Made by a program: the position numbers and the translations under genes
The notes under the pieces: model-generated
Database searches by the model: none
What the model was told of the DNA's origin: nothing
Seen by the model: the letters and a program-made list of their open reading frames with translations, nothing else
Shown: piece by piece, positions 50,421 to 63,350 of the stretch
Numbering within the stretch: position 1 is the stretch's first letter
Layout of the letters: each line of letters begins with the position of its first letter
Assembly (NCBI GenBank): GCA_029706075.1
Contig: JAINUG010000052.1
Coordinates: forward strand, 423,001-487,000
Source of the DNA: Aldrovandia affinis
Taxonomy: Eukaryota; Chordata; Actinopteri; Notacanthiformes; Halosauridae
Direction: 5' to 3'
Length of the DNA stretch: 64,000 nucleotides

Positions 50421-50681
50421 GATCTCGTGAAGAGTCACTTGATGTACGCTGTGCGAGAGGAGGTGGAGGTTTTGAAAGAGCAGATCAAAGAGCTGATCGA
50501 AAGGAACTCGCAGTTGGAGCAGGAGAACAACCTGCTGAAAAACCTGGCCAGCCCGGAGCAGCTCGCCCAGTTCCAGGCGCAAGTTCAGAGCGGCTCGCCC
50601 CCCGCCTCGACGCAAGCAGCGCCGGCGGCCGGCCAGCAGCCCGCCCAGGCAGCCTCTCAGAGCGCCGGCCCTTCCGCATAG
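50421..50681 (+). CDS. tsc22d1: tsc22d1 shared terminal coding exon
   Basis: Final coding exon: 86 codons and TAG at 50679-50681. It begins in phase 0 with [20 protein letters not shown], the rest of the TSC box. A leucine zipper follows with Leu at exon residues 18, 25, 32 and 39 (exact heptad spacing) and the Asn-rich end [10 protein letters not shown]. Next come [12 protein letters not shown] and a Pro/Ala/Gln/Ser tail ending GPSA. These are residues 925-1010 of the long form and 59-144 of the short form. The zipper mediates homo- and heterodimers in the TSC22/GILZ family. The tail is the least conserved part relative to mammals. Codon use is GC-rich in the tail, as in exon 1. Confidence 0.96.
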   Translation, partial: DLVKSHLMYAVREEVEVLKEQIKELIERNSQLEQENNLLKNLASPEQLAQFQAQVQSGSPPASTQAAPAAGQQPAQAASQSAGPSA

Positions 50682-51975
50682 CACACAAAGCGCTCTCTGG
50701 CAGACGGGCCGTCACGGCTAAAGAGCTGCAAGCGAACAGACTTGAGCTGAAGCACGAACATGCCACAATCACAGGGGGTTTCTGGATAAAATTTTGCACA
50801 TATTTAACTCACAAAACGTGACAAGTGTTACAATGTTTTTTTTTTTTTTTTTTTGTTTTTCTTTTTTTGGAGACGCTTTGACACACTTAAGACAATCGTC
50901 TTCAACGGCGAGACCATTGTTAATGGCAGTTAACGAACATTACCAAAATCCACGGACTACTGAAACAAATAATAAATCACTGGTTATAATTCCACGCGGA
51001 AGCAGCTTTTGGTATCATTGTGCCTGCGTCTTAAGGATTTCAAGTGATGTTGATTACGGTGGTGACTCTGGAATTGTACGGGTGTTGCCGCACTAAATAT
51101 ACCTTTTTTCCCCATGGCCGTAATCGCAATTAAGAGCAAGCACTTTCTTTGTGACAAATGTGAAGAAACTGAGGACCATCTACAAACAAGCACCCCCATC
51201 TGGTATGGGGAAACGAAAAACAATACGTTGAATTTAAATCTGAACATCACTGTCATCAGTATCTTTTTACGGAGGAACGGTGGGGGACGGACGACTTGCT
51301 TAAGGGGGCAATGCATTTTTAAGTTTGAACTCCTTGTTCCTTCCCTGTTCAATTCAAAGCTGCTTTCTTTCCAACTGGTGACACCTGGTGCAAGAATCTG
51401 AGGGAAAATGTTTGAGGCTTAGCTGAGTTTCAGCGAGGATTAGGCTTGTGTATATTTGTGTATTTAGTGTAAGTACTCTTGTAAAATAGTAATAACAGAA
51501 AGAACGATACAGGAATCAAACCTTGTAAGTATTTGGGCTGTACAGATTGAAATGGAGCTGTTATTGGGCTGGTCTGAGCAAGTTTGGAGCAGTCTTTTTA
51601 ATGCTGTAATTCAGGAATGCAGCTTTGCATCGGTTTGACGTTAATCTGACAGTAAACTGCATTCATTTTCCCCAGCTGCATTAAATTCTACTGTAAACTG
51701 TTGTTCACTTGAAATTATTTTTTAAGCATAGCACCCTTATGAACTTTTGTTTTTTGGACAGTGAAGCACTCTGGATGTTCAACCTCAAACCTAGTCTTAA
51801 TAACACAACAGACATAACATAACCAATCTGAAAAATGATTTTGCATATACGCATAAGTTGTATGCCATATTTTTTGTGCATGTTCCTCAAACCGGAGAAA
51901 AAAGTTGTAACATAATTCAGTTGCACTTGACAGTTGCACTTCTCAGCTTTCAATAAAAGTGGAAAAAAAAGAAGG
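50682..51975 (+). other. tsc22d1: tsc22d1 3' UTR
   Basis: About 1.3 kb downstream of the stop with no coding potential. It includes a T-rich tract (50836-50866). A possible proximal poly(A) signal AATAAA lies at 50971-50976, and a stronger-looking terminal one follows at 51952-51957. Confidence 0.7.
51952..51957 (+). terminator. tsc22d1: Poly(A) signal, tsc22d1
   Basis: A canonical AATAAA within CAATAAAAGT, followed within about 10 bases by an A-rich stretch. Cleavage would fall near 51970-51980. This is the last good signal before clearly intergenic repeats. Confidence 0.65.
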
Positions 51976-52504
51976 AAATCAAACATTTGTGGTGTTGAGA
52001 TGATTGTGTAGGCATCCCATGTCTGTTTCTTTAGTGCGTTTGGCAGAATGCCTGAGGTGACGTAAAGAGCCTGGCAACCCAGCCAGCGCCACACGGGTAG
52101 CGATGACAAAGATTTATGCTAATATCCATGACCAGCCTGTGAACTATGATTGGCGGAGTTGTGAACGCATTCGCCGCCCCCCTGGTGACTTTGGTCCCGC
52201 CCTCTCCTCCTCCTCCTCACGTGCACAGGCATGCTGGCATTGACACAAAGCGCACTGGCGGACTGGAGGGATTTTAGTTTCTTCCCCCCCATGAAACGAT
52301 GGCAAGCCAGTGCGCCGCTGAGCAAAACCGATGACGAGATTTACTTAATATTATTGCCTTGCGATATCTGAACTATTTTCTCAAGTAACATTCAGCGAGT
52401 GCATGAAAACTTAAAATTCATATGTTCCTTTGCCAAGACTTTGTTATAACTAAGCCAGAAGTAATACATGACAATGGTTTAATTTTCTGGTTTAAAGGGT
52501 GCAG

Positions 52505-53145
52505 GTAACTGCCAAAATAAAGGAAACAACAACCTAAAGTGTCTTAGTAGGGCATTTGGCCACCACGAGCCACTAGAAAAGCTTAAATGCGCCTTGGCGT
52601 AGATTCTAGAAGTGTCTGGAACTCTATAGGAGAGATGCAGCATCATTCTTCCACGAGAAATTCCAACATTTGGCATTTTGTTGATGGTGGAAAATGCTTA
52701 TGCCCTAGATTGATATTTGCAGTCAATTGATTGAGTTGTTCATCTGTTTTGCCTTGCATCTTGAACCAATGCACAGACATCGCAGTTGAGGAGTATGCAC
52801 TTTGGGCCACAGTTGTCCCTAGTTGATTGTCTTTCCCTGAGACTTCCATTCCAACATCACCTTAGCCAGTGTTCCTCGCGAAACATCAGCAAGTTGAGCA
52901 GTCTTCATCACTGCAGCTCCTGCCGAACCTGCCCCAACAATCACCCCTCTTTTAACGTCACAGAGATCTCTTCTAGCCATAGTAGCCAAAATAATGGACT
53001 GTGCAGGTTTTTATACATGACCCGAAACATTACAGGATGTTAATTGCTTAATTAACTCAGGAACCACACCTGCGTTGAAGCACCTCCTTTCAATATACTT
53101 TGTGTCCCTCATTTACTCAAGCGTTTCCTTTATTTTGGCAGTTAC
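52505..53145. mobile_element. Internally deleted Tc1-type element
   Basis: A perfect 23-bp inverted repeat (GTAACTGCCAAAATAAAGGA plus AAC) bounds a 641-bp unit at 52505-52527 and 53123-53145. The internal sequence (for example GGCCACCACGAGCCACTAGA) resembles the - strand of a known fish Tc1-like family. The unit is half the usual length and has no intact transposase. It is therefore a non-autonomous deletion derivative. Confidence 0.75.
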
Positions 53146-53296
53146 ATGTACAGTTTAAATGATTGCTTTATTACTACTTATTTATTGGGAGGTTAATTAT
53201 AGCCTGTAGTTGGCGAGAATAAAATGCTGGACTAACTACATACCTGCCTCTGAGATCCTCTAGATTCCCAGTTAAAACCAAGCCTCACTACAAGGG

Positions 53297-53525
53297 GTGT
53301 CAGTGTAGTGTAATGGTTAGGGAGCTGGGCTTGTAACTCAGAGGTTGCAGGTTCAATTCCCTGTTGGGACACTGCTGTTGTACCCTTGAGCAAGGTACTT
53401 AACCAGAATTGCTTCAGTAAAAATATCCAACTGTATAAATGGATTGTATGTAAAGAAATGTGAACTGTGTAAGTCGCTCTGGATAAGAGCGTCTGCTAAA
53501 TGGCTAAAATGTAAATGTAAAAAAT
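53297..53525 (+). mobile_element. tRNA-headed SINE, long-body type
   Basis: The head GTGTAGTGTAATGGTTAGGG and B box GGTTCAATTCCC are followed by the middle segment TTGTACCCTTGAGCAAGGTA. The tail is GTAAGTCGCTCTGGATAAGA then GCGTCTGCTAAATGG, ending in an ATGTAA-type repeat. The middle and tail match the - strand SINE at 33151-33370. The head differs, so this is another subfamily. Confidence 0.8.
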
Positions 53526-54965
53526 GTAATGTCTTTGGGCACGAATGCTGCCTGCCTGTCCTATTGTTTGAACGCTCTTAGTCGGACTTCAGCCAGTGTA
53601 AGGAAACCCATGCGATTTGGGATAGGTGTGCAGGGAGAATTAAGCCATGTAACGTAATGAGTGCAAGGAGACCCCAGGTCCACTGCTTTTGACCTGGGCA
53701 AGCCGTTCAACTCTGCTCTCACTCTCGCTCCCTCCTCGGTCCCGTCATCGATACGCCCGAGCTCTCGTTCGCAAGACGAGCGCACGGATGATTTTGGGGC
53801 CCCTGCCAGTTGCTAACATGATCCAAGCGGTGACTTCACCCTCTGCAAACGTCTACTCCACAGAAAGCAGTTTTCACGCTCTGCGATCCTGTAGGCAGAT
53901 TTAGGGTTTTTGTTTACGTTTTCATGCACGCAAATGCGTCCACAATTTACGTACAAACGCACACAATGGGAACGCCTTACTGAGAATGGAGCTACGCATG
54001 ACATTTTATATCAGTATAAATCGTCTGGAGGTCTACCATTCAGGCGGCTCGAGGGCTAACAATCCGTCAGGTGCTGGTTACCTGATCTGTGGCCAGAGGA
54101 GCAGTGCTGGTGAAGGTATAACGGAATTGTGGTACAGGTATAGATGACCGCTTTCTGACATTTTTTTCCCCCCTGCTACTGACTTTTAAGAACATTGCCT
54201 TTAATGTTGTCCTCCCCCCTCTAATAGCATATCGATTTAGGTATCACACCAGTTCCCTGGGGGCGCTCGGGAGAATCTCCCATTTGAAATGGAAGACCAC
54301 TTCAGGAATTGCTCCAGGAAAGCTAATCAGATGGTCAATCCAAAATACTGCCGACGTTACCGCAATCTTAACAAGGCCTCTCTGGGCCTTGGAACCAGCC
54401 AAACGGAGTTGCCTGATGAAGCGGGTGAATCTTTGAACCATGGCCACTTCAGAACCGTGGAGGGTGCCGATTGACACCGTGACTCCTACGTTGTACCATA
54501 ATTCCAGTAAGTGATTTTTTGGCAGGTCTTCAGTGTGTAGGCGTGCGACAGTCATTGGTTCGTGTTACATCAAGGCAGGGTAGCTTCGATCTTATTGTTA
54601 AATATTTAAATCAACCCACGCGTTACACATATTGTCACCAGTTAACCTCCCTATTCAGAAACCGTTCACATTTTTTTTTCTGAAACACTTAAAAAGTCAG
54701 GATGCAGCGACGGTATCCGTGAAGTTAAGTGAATGAGAGACAATAATCACTGCTCACAGCTTAACGATGATAAATCACTTACGAGCATAATGGCATCCTG
54801 CTGGTACTCTCTCTTCTAATGAGAGTCAATAAACCTCTAAATGTTCCTCAAAAACCCATAAACTACAGACCGTTTTCATTAGAGCAAGGGAATATGAATA
54901 ACTAAGGCATGCTAGATCAAACAAGAGACCTGATTCCCCCGACACACCCTGAAAGATTTTCAACA

Positions 54966-54971
54966 TTTATT
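54966..54971 (-). terminator. serp2: Poly(A) signal, serp2
   Basis: AATAAA on the - strand (TTTATT on +), about 670 bases past the stop codon and just after a poly(U) run. It marks the end of serp2 and faces the tsc22d1 end 3 kb away. Confidence 0.65.
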
Positions 54972-55601
54972 TGAAAAAAAAAAAAAAAAATTGCTCTTGC
55001 AACACATAAATATACAAACAGTGTATGGCACATGTTCAGTGACAGACTTACTCGATTGGCACAAATAGACAAGTTGGACAAGGTGTGTGGTTAAGACAGG
55101 AAAAGGACCAAGGACCAAGGTCACCTGGTATGACAAGTCCGTAGAAAACACTGCCTTCCTTCAGCCAAGGACCCTGTCAGCACACAGAACAATGACGTCC
55201 TCTTTTGAACGAAAACGTTACCCCCATTTCCACCCCCCAATCTGAATTCAGAAATTGTGGCTCTTTGAGTCACCACTGTGCCACCCCCACCCATGAACGG
55301 AACGCTGCAGCTGAAGCGATGCCCTCGCCCGCCAGCCCGCGGGTGCCCGGTGCGAATTTGGGAGGAACCGATTGGCCAACTTCAAAACCCCCCCCTTGGC
55401 GGAGACGAGGCCAATTTTGTCCTGCCCGCTGTGGACACCTGGTCATATATTGGCTAAATGAACAACGATGCCATGAACAAGGGGCCCCCATGCTCTTCAA
55501 CGTGTTTGCTGCGCCCAGGACCCGGCCAGAACTTCCAGAACCTCCACCGTATTGTGGCCCACGGCTGCCCTGTCTGTTCCCCCGATGGCCACGGGAGGGG
55601 G

Positions 55602-55639
55602 GCGCTCCACGGAGGTCAAGGCGCTCCACGGAGGTCAAG
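55602..55639. repeat. 19-bp exact tandem duplication
   Basis: GCGCTCCACGGAGGTCAAG is present twice in a row (55602-55620 and 55621-55639). It lies within five bases of the serp2 stop codon, in the 3' UTR. Confidence 0.9.
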
Positions 55640-55643
55640 GGGC

Positions 55644-55684
55644 TCACATCCCCATTCGGATGCTCTGGATGATCTGGAAGATGG
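55644..55684 (-). CDS. serp2: serp2 coding exon 3 (terminal)
   Basis: A 41-bp terminal coding part on the - strand. It completes the split Ala codon, then reads IFQIIQSIRMGM and TGA (55646-55644). The acceptor is CCACCACAG|CC. This is the highly conserved C-terminus of the SERP/RAMP4 family and ends the single membrane anchor. With exons 1 and 2 it totals 65 residues, the family length. Confidence 0.95.
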
Positions 55685-56158
<474 letters not shown>

Positions 56159-56759
56159 TCAGACTAACACAGGCCTAGTCTTCTAGTAGGATCCATTGTT
56201 CTGGGTTAGTTATGGTCAAACCATAAACACAGTGCCAGGAGTCCTGTATAGATTGGAAGCATGTTGCCCTTATTTTGGTCTGTAGTAACACTGTAGACTA
56301 TATTCATTTCTTAAATCATCTTAGTTAATAATAATACTTTTTTAAATTGTATGTATCATTGAACTACCAAAACATTTTATGACATTTATATTGTTTGTTT
56401 TCACCTTGCTTTTTAGTTACACTTAAATTCTACATATATTGGTGCTGCCCATGAAAATGTGCCTATGGCTAAACTGGGCACAATAAATGATGCATATGTC
56501 AGTGCTGGGATGTTTGATCCATGACCCTCATAAACAGATAAACAAATTAATAAACATTACTGATGATGTTTTTGTATCGCAGTATGTTTTGGAAAATGGC
56601 ACGTCTACATAATGTTATGAACAAATGCACTTCAATTTGTGGCACCTGCCTCATTTCAGCGATAACAATGTCCAAACTCAGGAAGAATAAATATCACCCA
56701 CAAGCAGGAATATTTATGCTGTGTAATCACTCAGCTGAAACCCAGCCAGCACAATCATG

Positions 56760-57140
56760 GGAAAATGTTATTATTTTATACTAATACAATTGCTTAACAA
56801 GTACAATTTTTTTCACAAAAATGTATGTCGCAATTATTCACACCCTCCCCTCGCAAGGATAACACTACTGAGTTGTCTTCTACAAGTGCTTTATGAGATT
56901 GGTGAACACATTGGCCATTCCTCCATACAGAATCTTTCAAGATACTTCAGCACCTTCAATCTGCACTGGTGGACTGCCCTCAAATGTTTGATCGGGTTCA
57001 AGTCTGGAGACGGAGGATGGCCGTTGTAAAGCAGTAATTTTGTTGTGATAATGTTTACTGGGCCTTACACCTTGGAGCATTCTTCTAGATCTAAAAAATA
57101 TAGATCTCAAAAAAGCTGATTCATTTCCATCCATGCTTGT
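56760..57140 (-). mobile_element. Degenerate Tc1-like fragment
   Basis: Segments such as GGGTTCAAGTCTGGAGAC and GATGGCCGTTGTAAAG resemble the complement of the 3' part of Tc1-type transposases. No ends or open frame remain. The assignment is tentative. Confidence 0.45.
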
Positions 57141-57517
57141 TTCTTTCAGCTATATCAGTTAAATGGCATTTCTGGATAGCCAGCAAACTCGTGAGGACCA
57201 TGTTTACGAGTATGAGTCTCAACACTGTCTTCTTATTACGCTGAACACACGGGTGTTTACTGTGCAATCAGGTATGTCTGTGAAAATATCCAGGCAGATT
57301 TGGCATGAAATGAACGGACATGAAACAAGTAATGGCCTGTCTCTTCTTTGTGTCCTAAACCATCATAAGGTCCCCTCCGTTGATACATTCTATATTTTAA
57401 GAACAATTTGAGTTTGTCTCTATTAAAAGAGAGATCATCCTGCAAGAGTTAAGTTTCACAGTAGGAATTGTGTTGAATTGTGTTTTACAGGCACATTGGA
57501 ATGTTATACATCCCGTT

Positions 57518-57545
57518 TTTTTTTTCTTTTTTTTTTTTTTTTTTT
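57518..57545 (+). repeat. Poly(T) tract
   Basis: A T-rich run with one C near the 5' edge of the recognisable LINE sequence. A second run lies at 57660-57686. Confidence 0.8.
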
Positions 57546-59360
57546 CCAGTCAGCTTAGTTCAACTCTCACAAGGCAGCCAACTGGACCTTGTCTTTACCA
57601 GGAGTTGCACTGCTCCCAAACTCACAGTATCGCCACTTCATATACGTATATGGCCATTGTTTTTTTTTTTTTTTTTTTTTTTTTTTCTTTCTTCTTTCTC
57701 TCTCCCCTGTAGCTAAACCCTCTGCACCTGCCCCTACCATCTCTGTCCATCGCAACCTCCACTCTCTCTCACCCACTTCCATTCCCTTCCTCAAAAAACC
57801 CTCTTTGAAGCATCCCGCTGACATTCAAAGCTACCGACCTTTCTCACCCTCAGATTTTTATCCAAAACTCTAGAACGTGCTGTCTATAACCAAATGCCTC
57901 TCTCTACCTCCTACAGAATGACCTTATTGATCCTAACTAATCTTCAAAGTGGGTCACTGCTCACAGTCACTGAGGCGCTCCATTCAGCGAGAGCAAGGCC
58001 ACTCCTTAAGGACATTCACAAGCTCCGTCCTCCTGCTTGACCTATAGTCTGCATTTAACACTGTTAGCTACCAGATCTCTCGCTGGAATGGGTATTTCAG
58101 GATCTGCACTGGCATGGATTACTTCATACCTGGCTGACCGGTCCAACCAGGTGGCCTGGAGGGGATCCCTCTCCTCTCTTCACACCCTCTCGACCAGAGT
58201 ACTGCAGGGCTCGGTGCTAGGCCCCCTCCTATTCTCTCTGTACACCAAGTGACTTTGACTTATCTCTGCTCATGGTTTTTCATATCACTGCTATGCGGAT
58301 GACACTCAACTCTTTCTCTCCTTCTCCCCATCTGACGAGCAGTTTCCAGCGCATCTCTGCATGTCTGGTAGACATCTCTGCTTGGATGTCCACCCACCAA
58401 CTGAAACTCAGCCTGGGAAAGACTGAGCTGCTTTTCCTCCCAGCGAAGGGCTCCCTGACTATTGATGCCTCAATCACTGTGGAGGCTCCATCCTGGTCTG
58501 CTAAGAACCTTAGTGTGACTCTGGGCTACCAACTGAGCTTCTCAGGGCACATTGCAATGATCACACGGGCCAGGCGATTCTCCCTTTCCAACATTAGGAG
58601 AATTTGCCTATTCCTCACCTAAGGGGTCACACAGCTACTGATTTAGGGTTTGGTAAGCTCACATTTGGACTATTGTGATAGCCTGCTGTCTGGCTTACCA
58701 GCTTGTGCCATCAAGCCACTGCAACTAGTCCAGAATGTCACTGCACGTCTGGTTTTCAACCAACCAAATTTCACCGAACTACTCACCACACTTCACTGGC
58801 TCCCTATAGCAGCCCGAAGTCAATTAAAATCGGTAGTGGTGGCATACCAGGCCACAAGGGGTATTGCTCCCTCCTACCTCCAGACACTAATCACAACATA
58901 CACCCCAGCTAGACCTCTCTGCTTGGCCTCCGCTGGCCAACAGGCCAACAGGCCAACAGGCCAACGGCACCCGGCAGTCACTCCTCGTGCCCCTCTCCTC
59001 TTCTCTGTCCTGGCCCCCCCAGTGGTGGAATGACCTTGAATGAATAATGGTAATGAATGCTAATGCATCGTGACCACACTCGGTCAGGGTTCCAGAATTG
59101 CTGGCCATCTTCCACAAGGTACTGAAAGCCAACCTCTTCAGACTACACTTCCACTGTGCGTATTAATTTTTAAAATGTACTAACTTTTCTCTCCCTGTAT
59201 TGTATGTGTGGTGCACATCTGTCTACAATGACATCTATTGTATTGTTGCTGTACTGATCTCTTGCTCTAACTGTGACTATGCTCGCCATTTTAAATGCAC
59301 TTACTCTAAGTCACTGGATTAGAGCGTCTGCTAAATGCCTCAAAAGTAAACTAAAATGTA
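57543..59360 (+). mobile_element. L2-clade LINE, decayed 3' part
   Basis: Fragments of an ORF2 protein lie in all three + frames. They include QLDLVFTRSC (end of an endonuclease domain), LADRSNQVAWRGSL, LQGSVLGPLLFSLYT, YADDTQLF with the catalytic Asp pair (58292-58303), MSTHQLKLSLGKTELLFLPA, HLDYCDSLLSGLPACAIKPL and LHWLPIAAR. Stops, frameshifts and a T-run insertion near 57.66 kb show it is dead. The 3' end, AAGTCACTGGATTAGAGCGT then CTGCTAAATGCC, matches the SINE tails elsewhere in the window. The 5' part is missing. Confidence 0.85.
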
Positions 59361-59420
59361 CACAGGGCCGTCTCTTATCCCCATCACTGTACATTATGAT
59401 ACTCAAATTGCTGGCAAAAT

Positions 59421-59797
59421 TAACAGTGTACAAATGGACCGTATGTAAACTCTAAGTCTCACTGGATAAAGTCTGACTTGTAATTTAATAATAATGCACA
59501 TTATCACGTAGATCAGGGGTAGGCGACCGCAGAGTCACAGGGTCTGCTGGGTTTTTGTTTTCACTGTAAAATCGGCAACCATTTTAGACCCAAGAAACCA
59601 TGTGAGGTGAGTTAGCTGTGCTATCACCTGCTTTACTTGATCAATTAAGTGCTTAGTAACAACGAACACCAGCAGACCCTGCGTCTCTCCAGGACCAGGG
59701 TTGCCTACCCCTGATCTACATGACAATGTGCATTATTATTAAATTACAAGACAGACTTTGTCCAAGAGTTTACATGCAGTCCATTTGTACACTGTTC
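59421..59797. mobile_element. Snap-back palindrome with hAT-like core
   Basis: Outer arms of about 100 bp (59421-59523 and 59699-59797) are inverted copies that share AACAGTGTACAAATGGA, TGTAATTTAATAATAATGCA and GATCAGGGGTAGGC, at roughly 90% identity with one 9-bp gap. The inner boundary, CAGGGGTAGGC…GCCTACCCCTG, looks like a hAT terminal repeat enclosing about 205 bp (59514-59712). The left outer arm includes GTATGTAAACTCTAAGTCTC, like the LINE/SINE tail region. There is no ORF of note. Confidence 0.7.
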
Positions 59798-61492
59798 ATT
59801 TAAAGTTGAAGATTGATGCTATCAATAGATGCTTCAAGTTGAAGCTGATGGGTAATGTTAAGAATAAAAAATAACTGCTTGATAAAATTCCCATGAACTT
59901 CCAATCAACTATATAGGACTAATGTTGAGTGTCACTGGTAGTCTCTGCATTCCAGCATCGTATTGTGTAGATTATAGTCAGGATTACTATTGCATTAGAA
60001 TGAGTTTAATTGATCCACCGAAACACACTGGTTCACTGGGCCATGTTTTTTACATGGTTCTCATGGCTCTCTAGGTTGTTTCATAAATGATAATTGAAAT
60101 GGAATACATTACGCAAAATCATATATAATATCCAAGCATTAACATGACAACAAAAATAATTTTAATGAAAAATGAGACCGCAGCTCCTAAAAACGTTATG
60201 TTAAAGGCTTCAAATATTGTACCCAACAGTGCACAAACGAGACGTTTGAAGCCCTTCGCGTTTTCAGTTAGAAACGTGATATCCTTCTCTAATTCCATTA
60301 TCTTAAACATATGGCCAATTAAAAGTTACAAACGTGCACGGGCCTACTTACAACATGCGTAAAAATTTACGAACAGACGTTATTGCACCTAGATGCAACT
60401 AATACGATCCGTATCCATAATATGGTTGTAATTTAGGGATTACGTAACACGTGTGATTCATTGTCATGTATAGATTTGGTCAAAATAAGTACAAAAACTA
60501 CAGTACTGAAACGTCATTAGGGAAATAATATTAAAAATACAGTAGGGTAGATGTTCTACTTATTACGTAATGTGCTAGATACGAGCGAAGTGCATCACTT
60601 TGTGTCAGGATCACTATTCCCATTTCCAAAACAACAAAGTGTTCATGAAATTAATGACACAGAATTCTGTTTACTAGAGGTAACCAATTGATCACAGTTA
60701 CACGTCGTTCTATGATAAATCACCTAGCACATCCCTCCTTGAGATTTAGATTCGGAAAATTGATGAACTACATTGCAGATAGTAGTCTGTTCTGTGTTAA
60801 CAAGAATTCAACATTGATCTGTTGAGGCGGAAACGCATTCATAAATCAGCGTCAGCTTGGACATTGATTCCTTTACGTGTAGTGACAGGCAGGTGGATAA
60901 ATTATGAGATTGTGTGACCGGTTTGCTACGCAATTACATATTTATTTAAATTTGTCGTAACGAATGACGGAAGCGGATACCATGACAGTTTGAGAAATGC
61001 ACATGACATTATCATGGCTGTCAGTTGCCTAAAATAATGTTCACATACATTTCAAGCCATTGCTTTACATATAAATCTTTTTTAAATGCACAACCGATGT
61101 TTCAGGCTATGAAGCAGCTTAGAAGCTAAATATGTGACATTGTTTAAACACGATACTAAACGTTATTTGATAACATTCTCTGCTAGGAACCAAATGTTGC
61201 TTATGGAATGTGTATTTCGATAGTCATCCAATAAACATGCAATTGGCATACCATTGTTATAATTCACCCCACAGAGAGACTACGGAAGGAGGTACATCAA
61301 GATATTGTGGGACTGCAGTTGAAACGCGAAATTAATTAGGTTATTATATGCATCGTTCATTAAAGGGAATCATTAATTTTTTTTAAAGCATTTGATATCT
61401 CTATCATACCGCTATGTTAGATCGACCAATCAAATAGGCTTAATAACGTACCATGTTTGTACTTCTAACAAGATAAACAGGAACTCATCCTA

Positions 61493-61860
<368 letters not shown>

Positions 61861-61961
61861 GTGTTTTAAATCAAAAGTGCAAGTAAATGAATCCTAAATA
61901 CATGGAATTTGAATGTTTTATATATAGGCTACTGTGATTTGAGGGCATATGGATATTATAG

Positions 61962-61962
<1 letters not shown>

Positions 61963-61992
<30 letters not shown>
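61963..61992. repeat. (AC)n microsatellite
   Basis: About 15 AC units immediately before the left end of Tc1-like copy D. Confidence 0.9.
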
Positions 61993-61995
<3 letters not shown>

Positions 61996-62365
61996 GTATA
62001 TATACACAGAGGGTATAATAAATATTCACCCCCTTTGGCATTTTTGACATTTTATTTTCTTATATGGAATCAAAATGGATTTAATTGGGATTAAATCAAT
62101 TTTGTGTCAATCTTGCCACTGATCAACACAAACTACTCTATAATGTCAAATAAAAAAGCAACTAAAGCTTTTTGTTAATTAATTACAAATATAAAACACA
62201 ATGATAGATTACATATGTATTCACCCCCATTGAATTAATACTTGGTAGAAGCACCTTTAACTGCAATTACAGCTGTGAGTCTGTTTGAGTAAGTCTCTAC
62301 CAGCTTTGCACATCTGGACATTGCAATTTTCGCCCATTCTTCTTTACAAAATTGCTTGAGCTCCA

Positions 62366-63350
62366 TCAGCTTGGATGGGGACTGGCAATTTTAAAATCTT
62401 TCCACAGATTCTCAATGGGATTAAGGTCTGGGCTTTCATTCGGCCACTCCAGGACATAGATTTCTTTGTTTTTAAACCGCTCCAATGTGGCTTTTGCTGT
62501 GGGACAATCTTCTCCCAAGTCTCTTGCAGACTGCAGCAGGTTTTCCTCCAAGATGTGTCCATATGTTGTTCCATCCATCCATCCATCCATCCATTGTCTA
62601 AGCCGCTTATTCCTGGTCAGGGTCGCGGGGGGGTGCTGGAGCCTATCCCAGCATGCGTTCCGGGCGAGAGGCAGGAATACACCCTGGACAGGTCGCCAAT
62701 CCATCGCAGGGCACACACACCATTCACTCACACACTCATACCTACGGGCAATTTAGACTCTCCAATTAGCCTAACGTGCATGTCTTTGGACTGTGGGAAG
62801 AAACCGGAGTACCCGGAGGAAACCCACGCGGACACGGGGAGAACATGCAAACTCCGCACAGAAAGGCCCCCGGCCTGGATGTTCCATCCATTTAGCTCTT
62901 TATTTTGCCAAGTTTTAGAGTTTCTGAAGCAAAGAAGCATCACCATAGCACTAGGCTCCCACCACCATGTCTCATGGTAGATATAGTGTTCTTGGCATGA
63001 TGCACAGTGTTAGGCTTTCTCCAAACATAACTCCTAACGTTGATGCCAAAAAGTTCAATCTTGGTTTCATCAGACCATAGAGTCTTCCTCCACTTGGTTT
63101 GAGAGTCTCCCACGTGCCTTCTGACAAACTCTTGTCAGGATTTCATGTGAGTTTTCTTCAACAATGGCTTTCTTTTTGCCATCCTCCCTAAAGTGCAGAT
63201 TTGTGAAGCGCCCAGGCTATTGTTATCCCATGGACAGTTTCTCCTATCTCTGCTATGTAACTCCATTTGAGTTGCCATAGACCTCTTGGTGACCTCCCTT
63301 ACAAATGCCCTTCTCGCACAGATGCTTAGTTTTGGAGGACGGCCTGTTCA
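62366..63350 (-). pseudogene. Interrupted Tc1-like transposase (copy D)
   Basis: The C-terminal part ([20 protein letters not shown], then [16 protein letters not shown]) is readable at 62378-62560. The V-SINE follows, and beyond it lie pieces with the catalytic-domain start. Stops and shifts occur on both sides. The central QxDNDPKH-type segment is degraded. Inactive. Confidence 0.7.
62574..62880 (-). mobile_element. 5'-truncated V-SINE inside Tc1 copy D
   Basis: Apart from a few bases it is identical to 13254-13555, including GCTTATTCCTGGTCAGGGTC and CCCACGCGGACACGGG. It stops at GGCCCCCGGCCTGGAT, before the tRNA-like head. GTTCCATCC occurs on both sides (62568-62576 and 62880-62888) as the probable target duplication. 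The (ATGG)n tail is on the left. Confidence 0.85.

Larger units (their letters stand above)
51976..54944. other. Intergenic spacer between convergent genes
   Basis: The two genes end toward each other here. The spacer holds a deleted Tc1-type element (52505-53145) and a SINE (53297-53525). The remainder (51.98-52.5 and 53.5-54.94 kb) shows no recognisable gene. ORFs at about 54.24-54.56 kb on both strands have no family match that I can name. Confidence 0.7.
54945..55643 (-). other. serp2: serp2 3' UTR
   Basis: Transcribed sequence after the serp2 stop on the - strand, about 0.7 kb to the poly(A) signal. It begins with an exact tandem duplication of GCGCTCCACGGAGGTCAAG (55602-55639 on +). 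A long A-run on + at 54974-54990 gives a poly(U) stretch just before the signal. Confidence 0.65.

Noticed and set aside
54244-54555. Open frames on both strands in the intergenic spacer
   Set aside because: No motif or family signature, and neither strand shows splice sites or conservation that can be judged here.
60119-60310. 63-codon ATG-started hydrophobic ORF on the - strand in serp2 intron 1
   Set aside because: It looks like a small membrane protein, but it is AT-rich, has no recognised family and lies in an intron. The apparent hydrophobicity comes from TTT/ATT codons.
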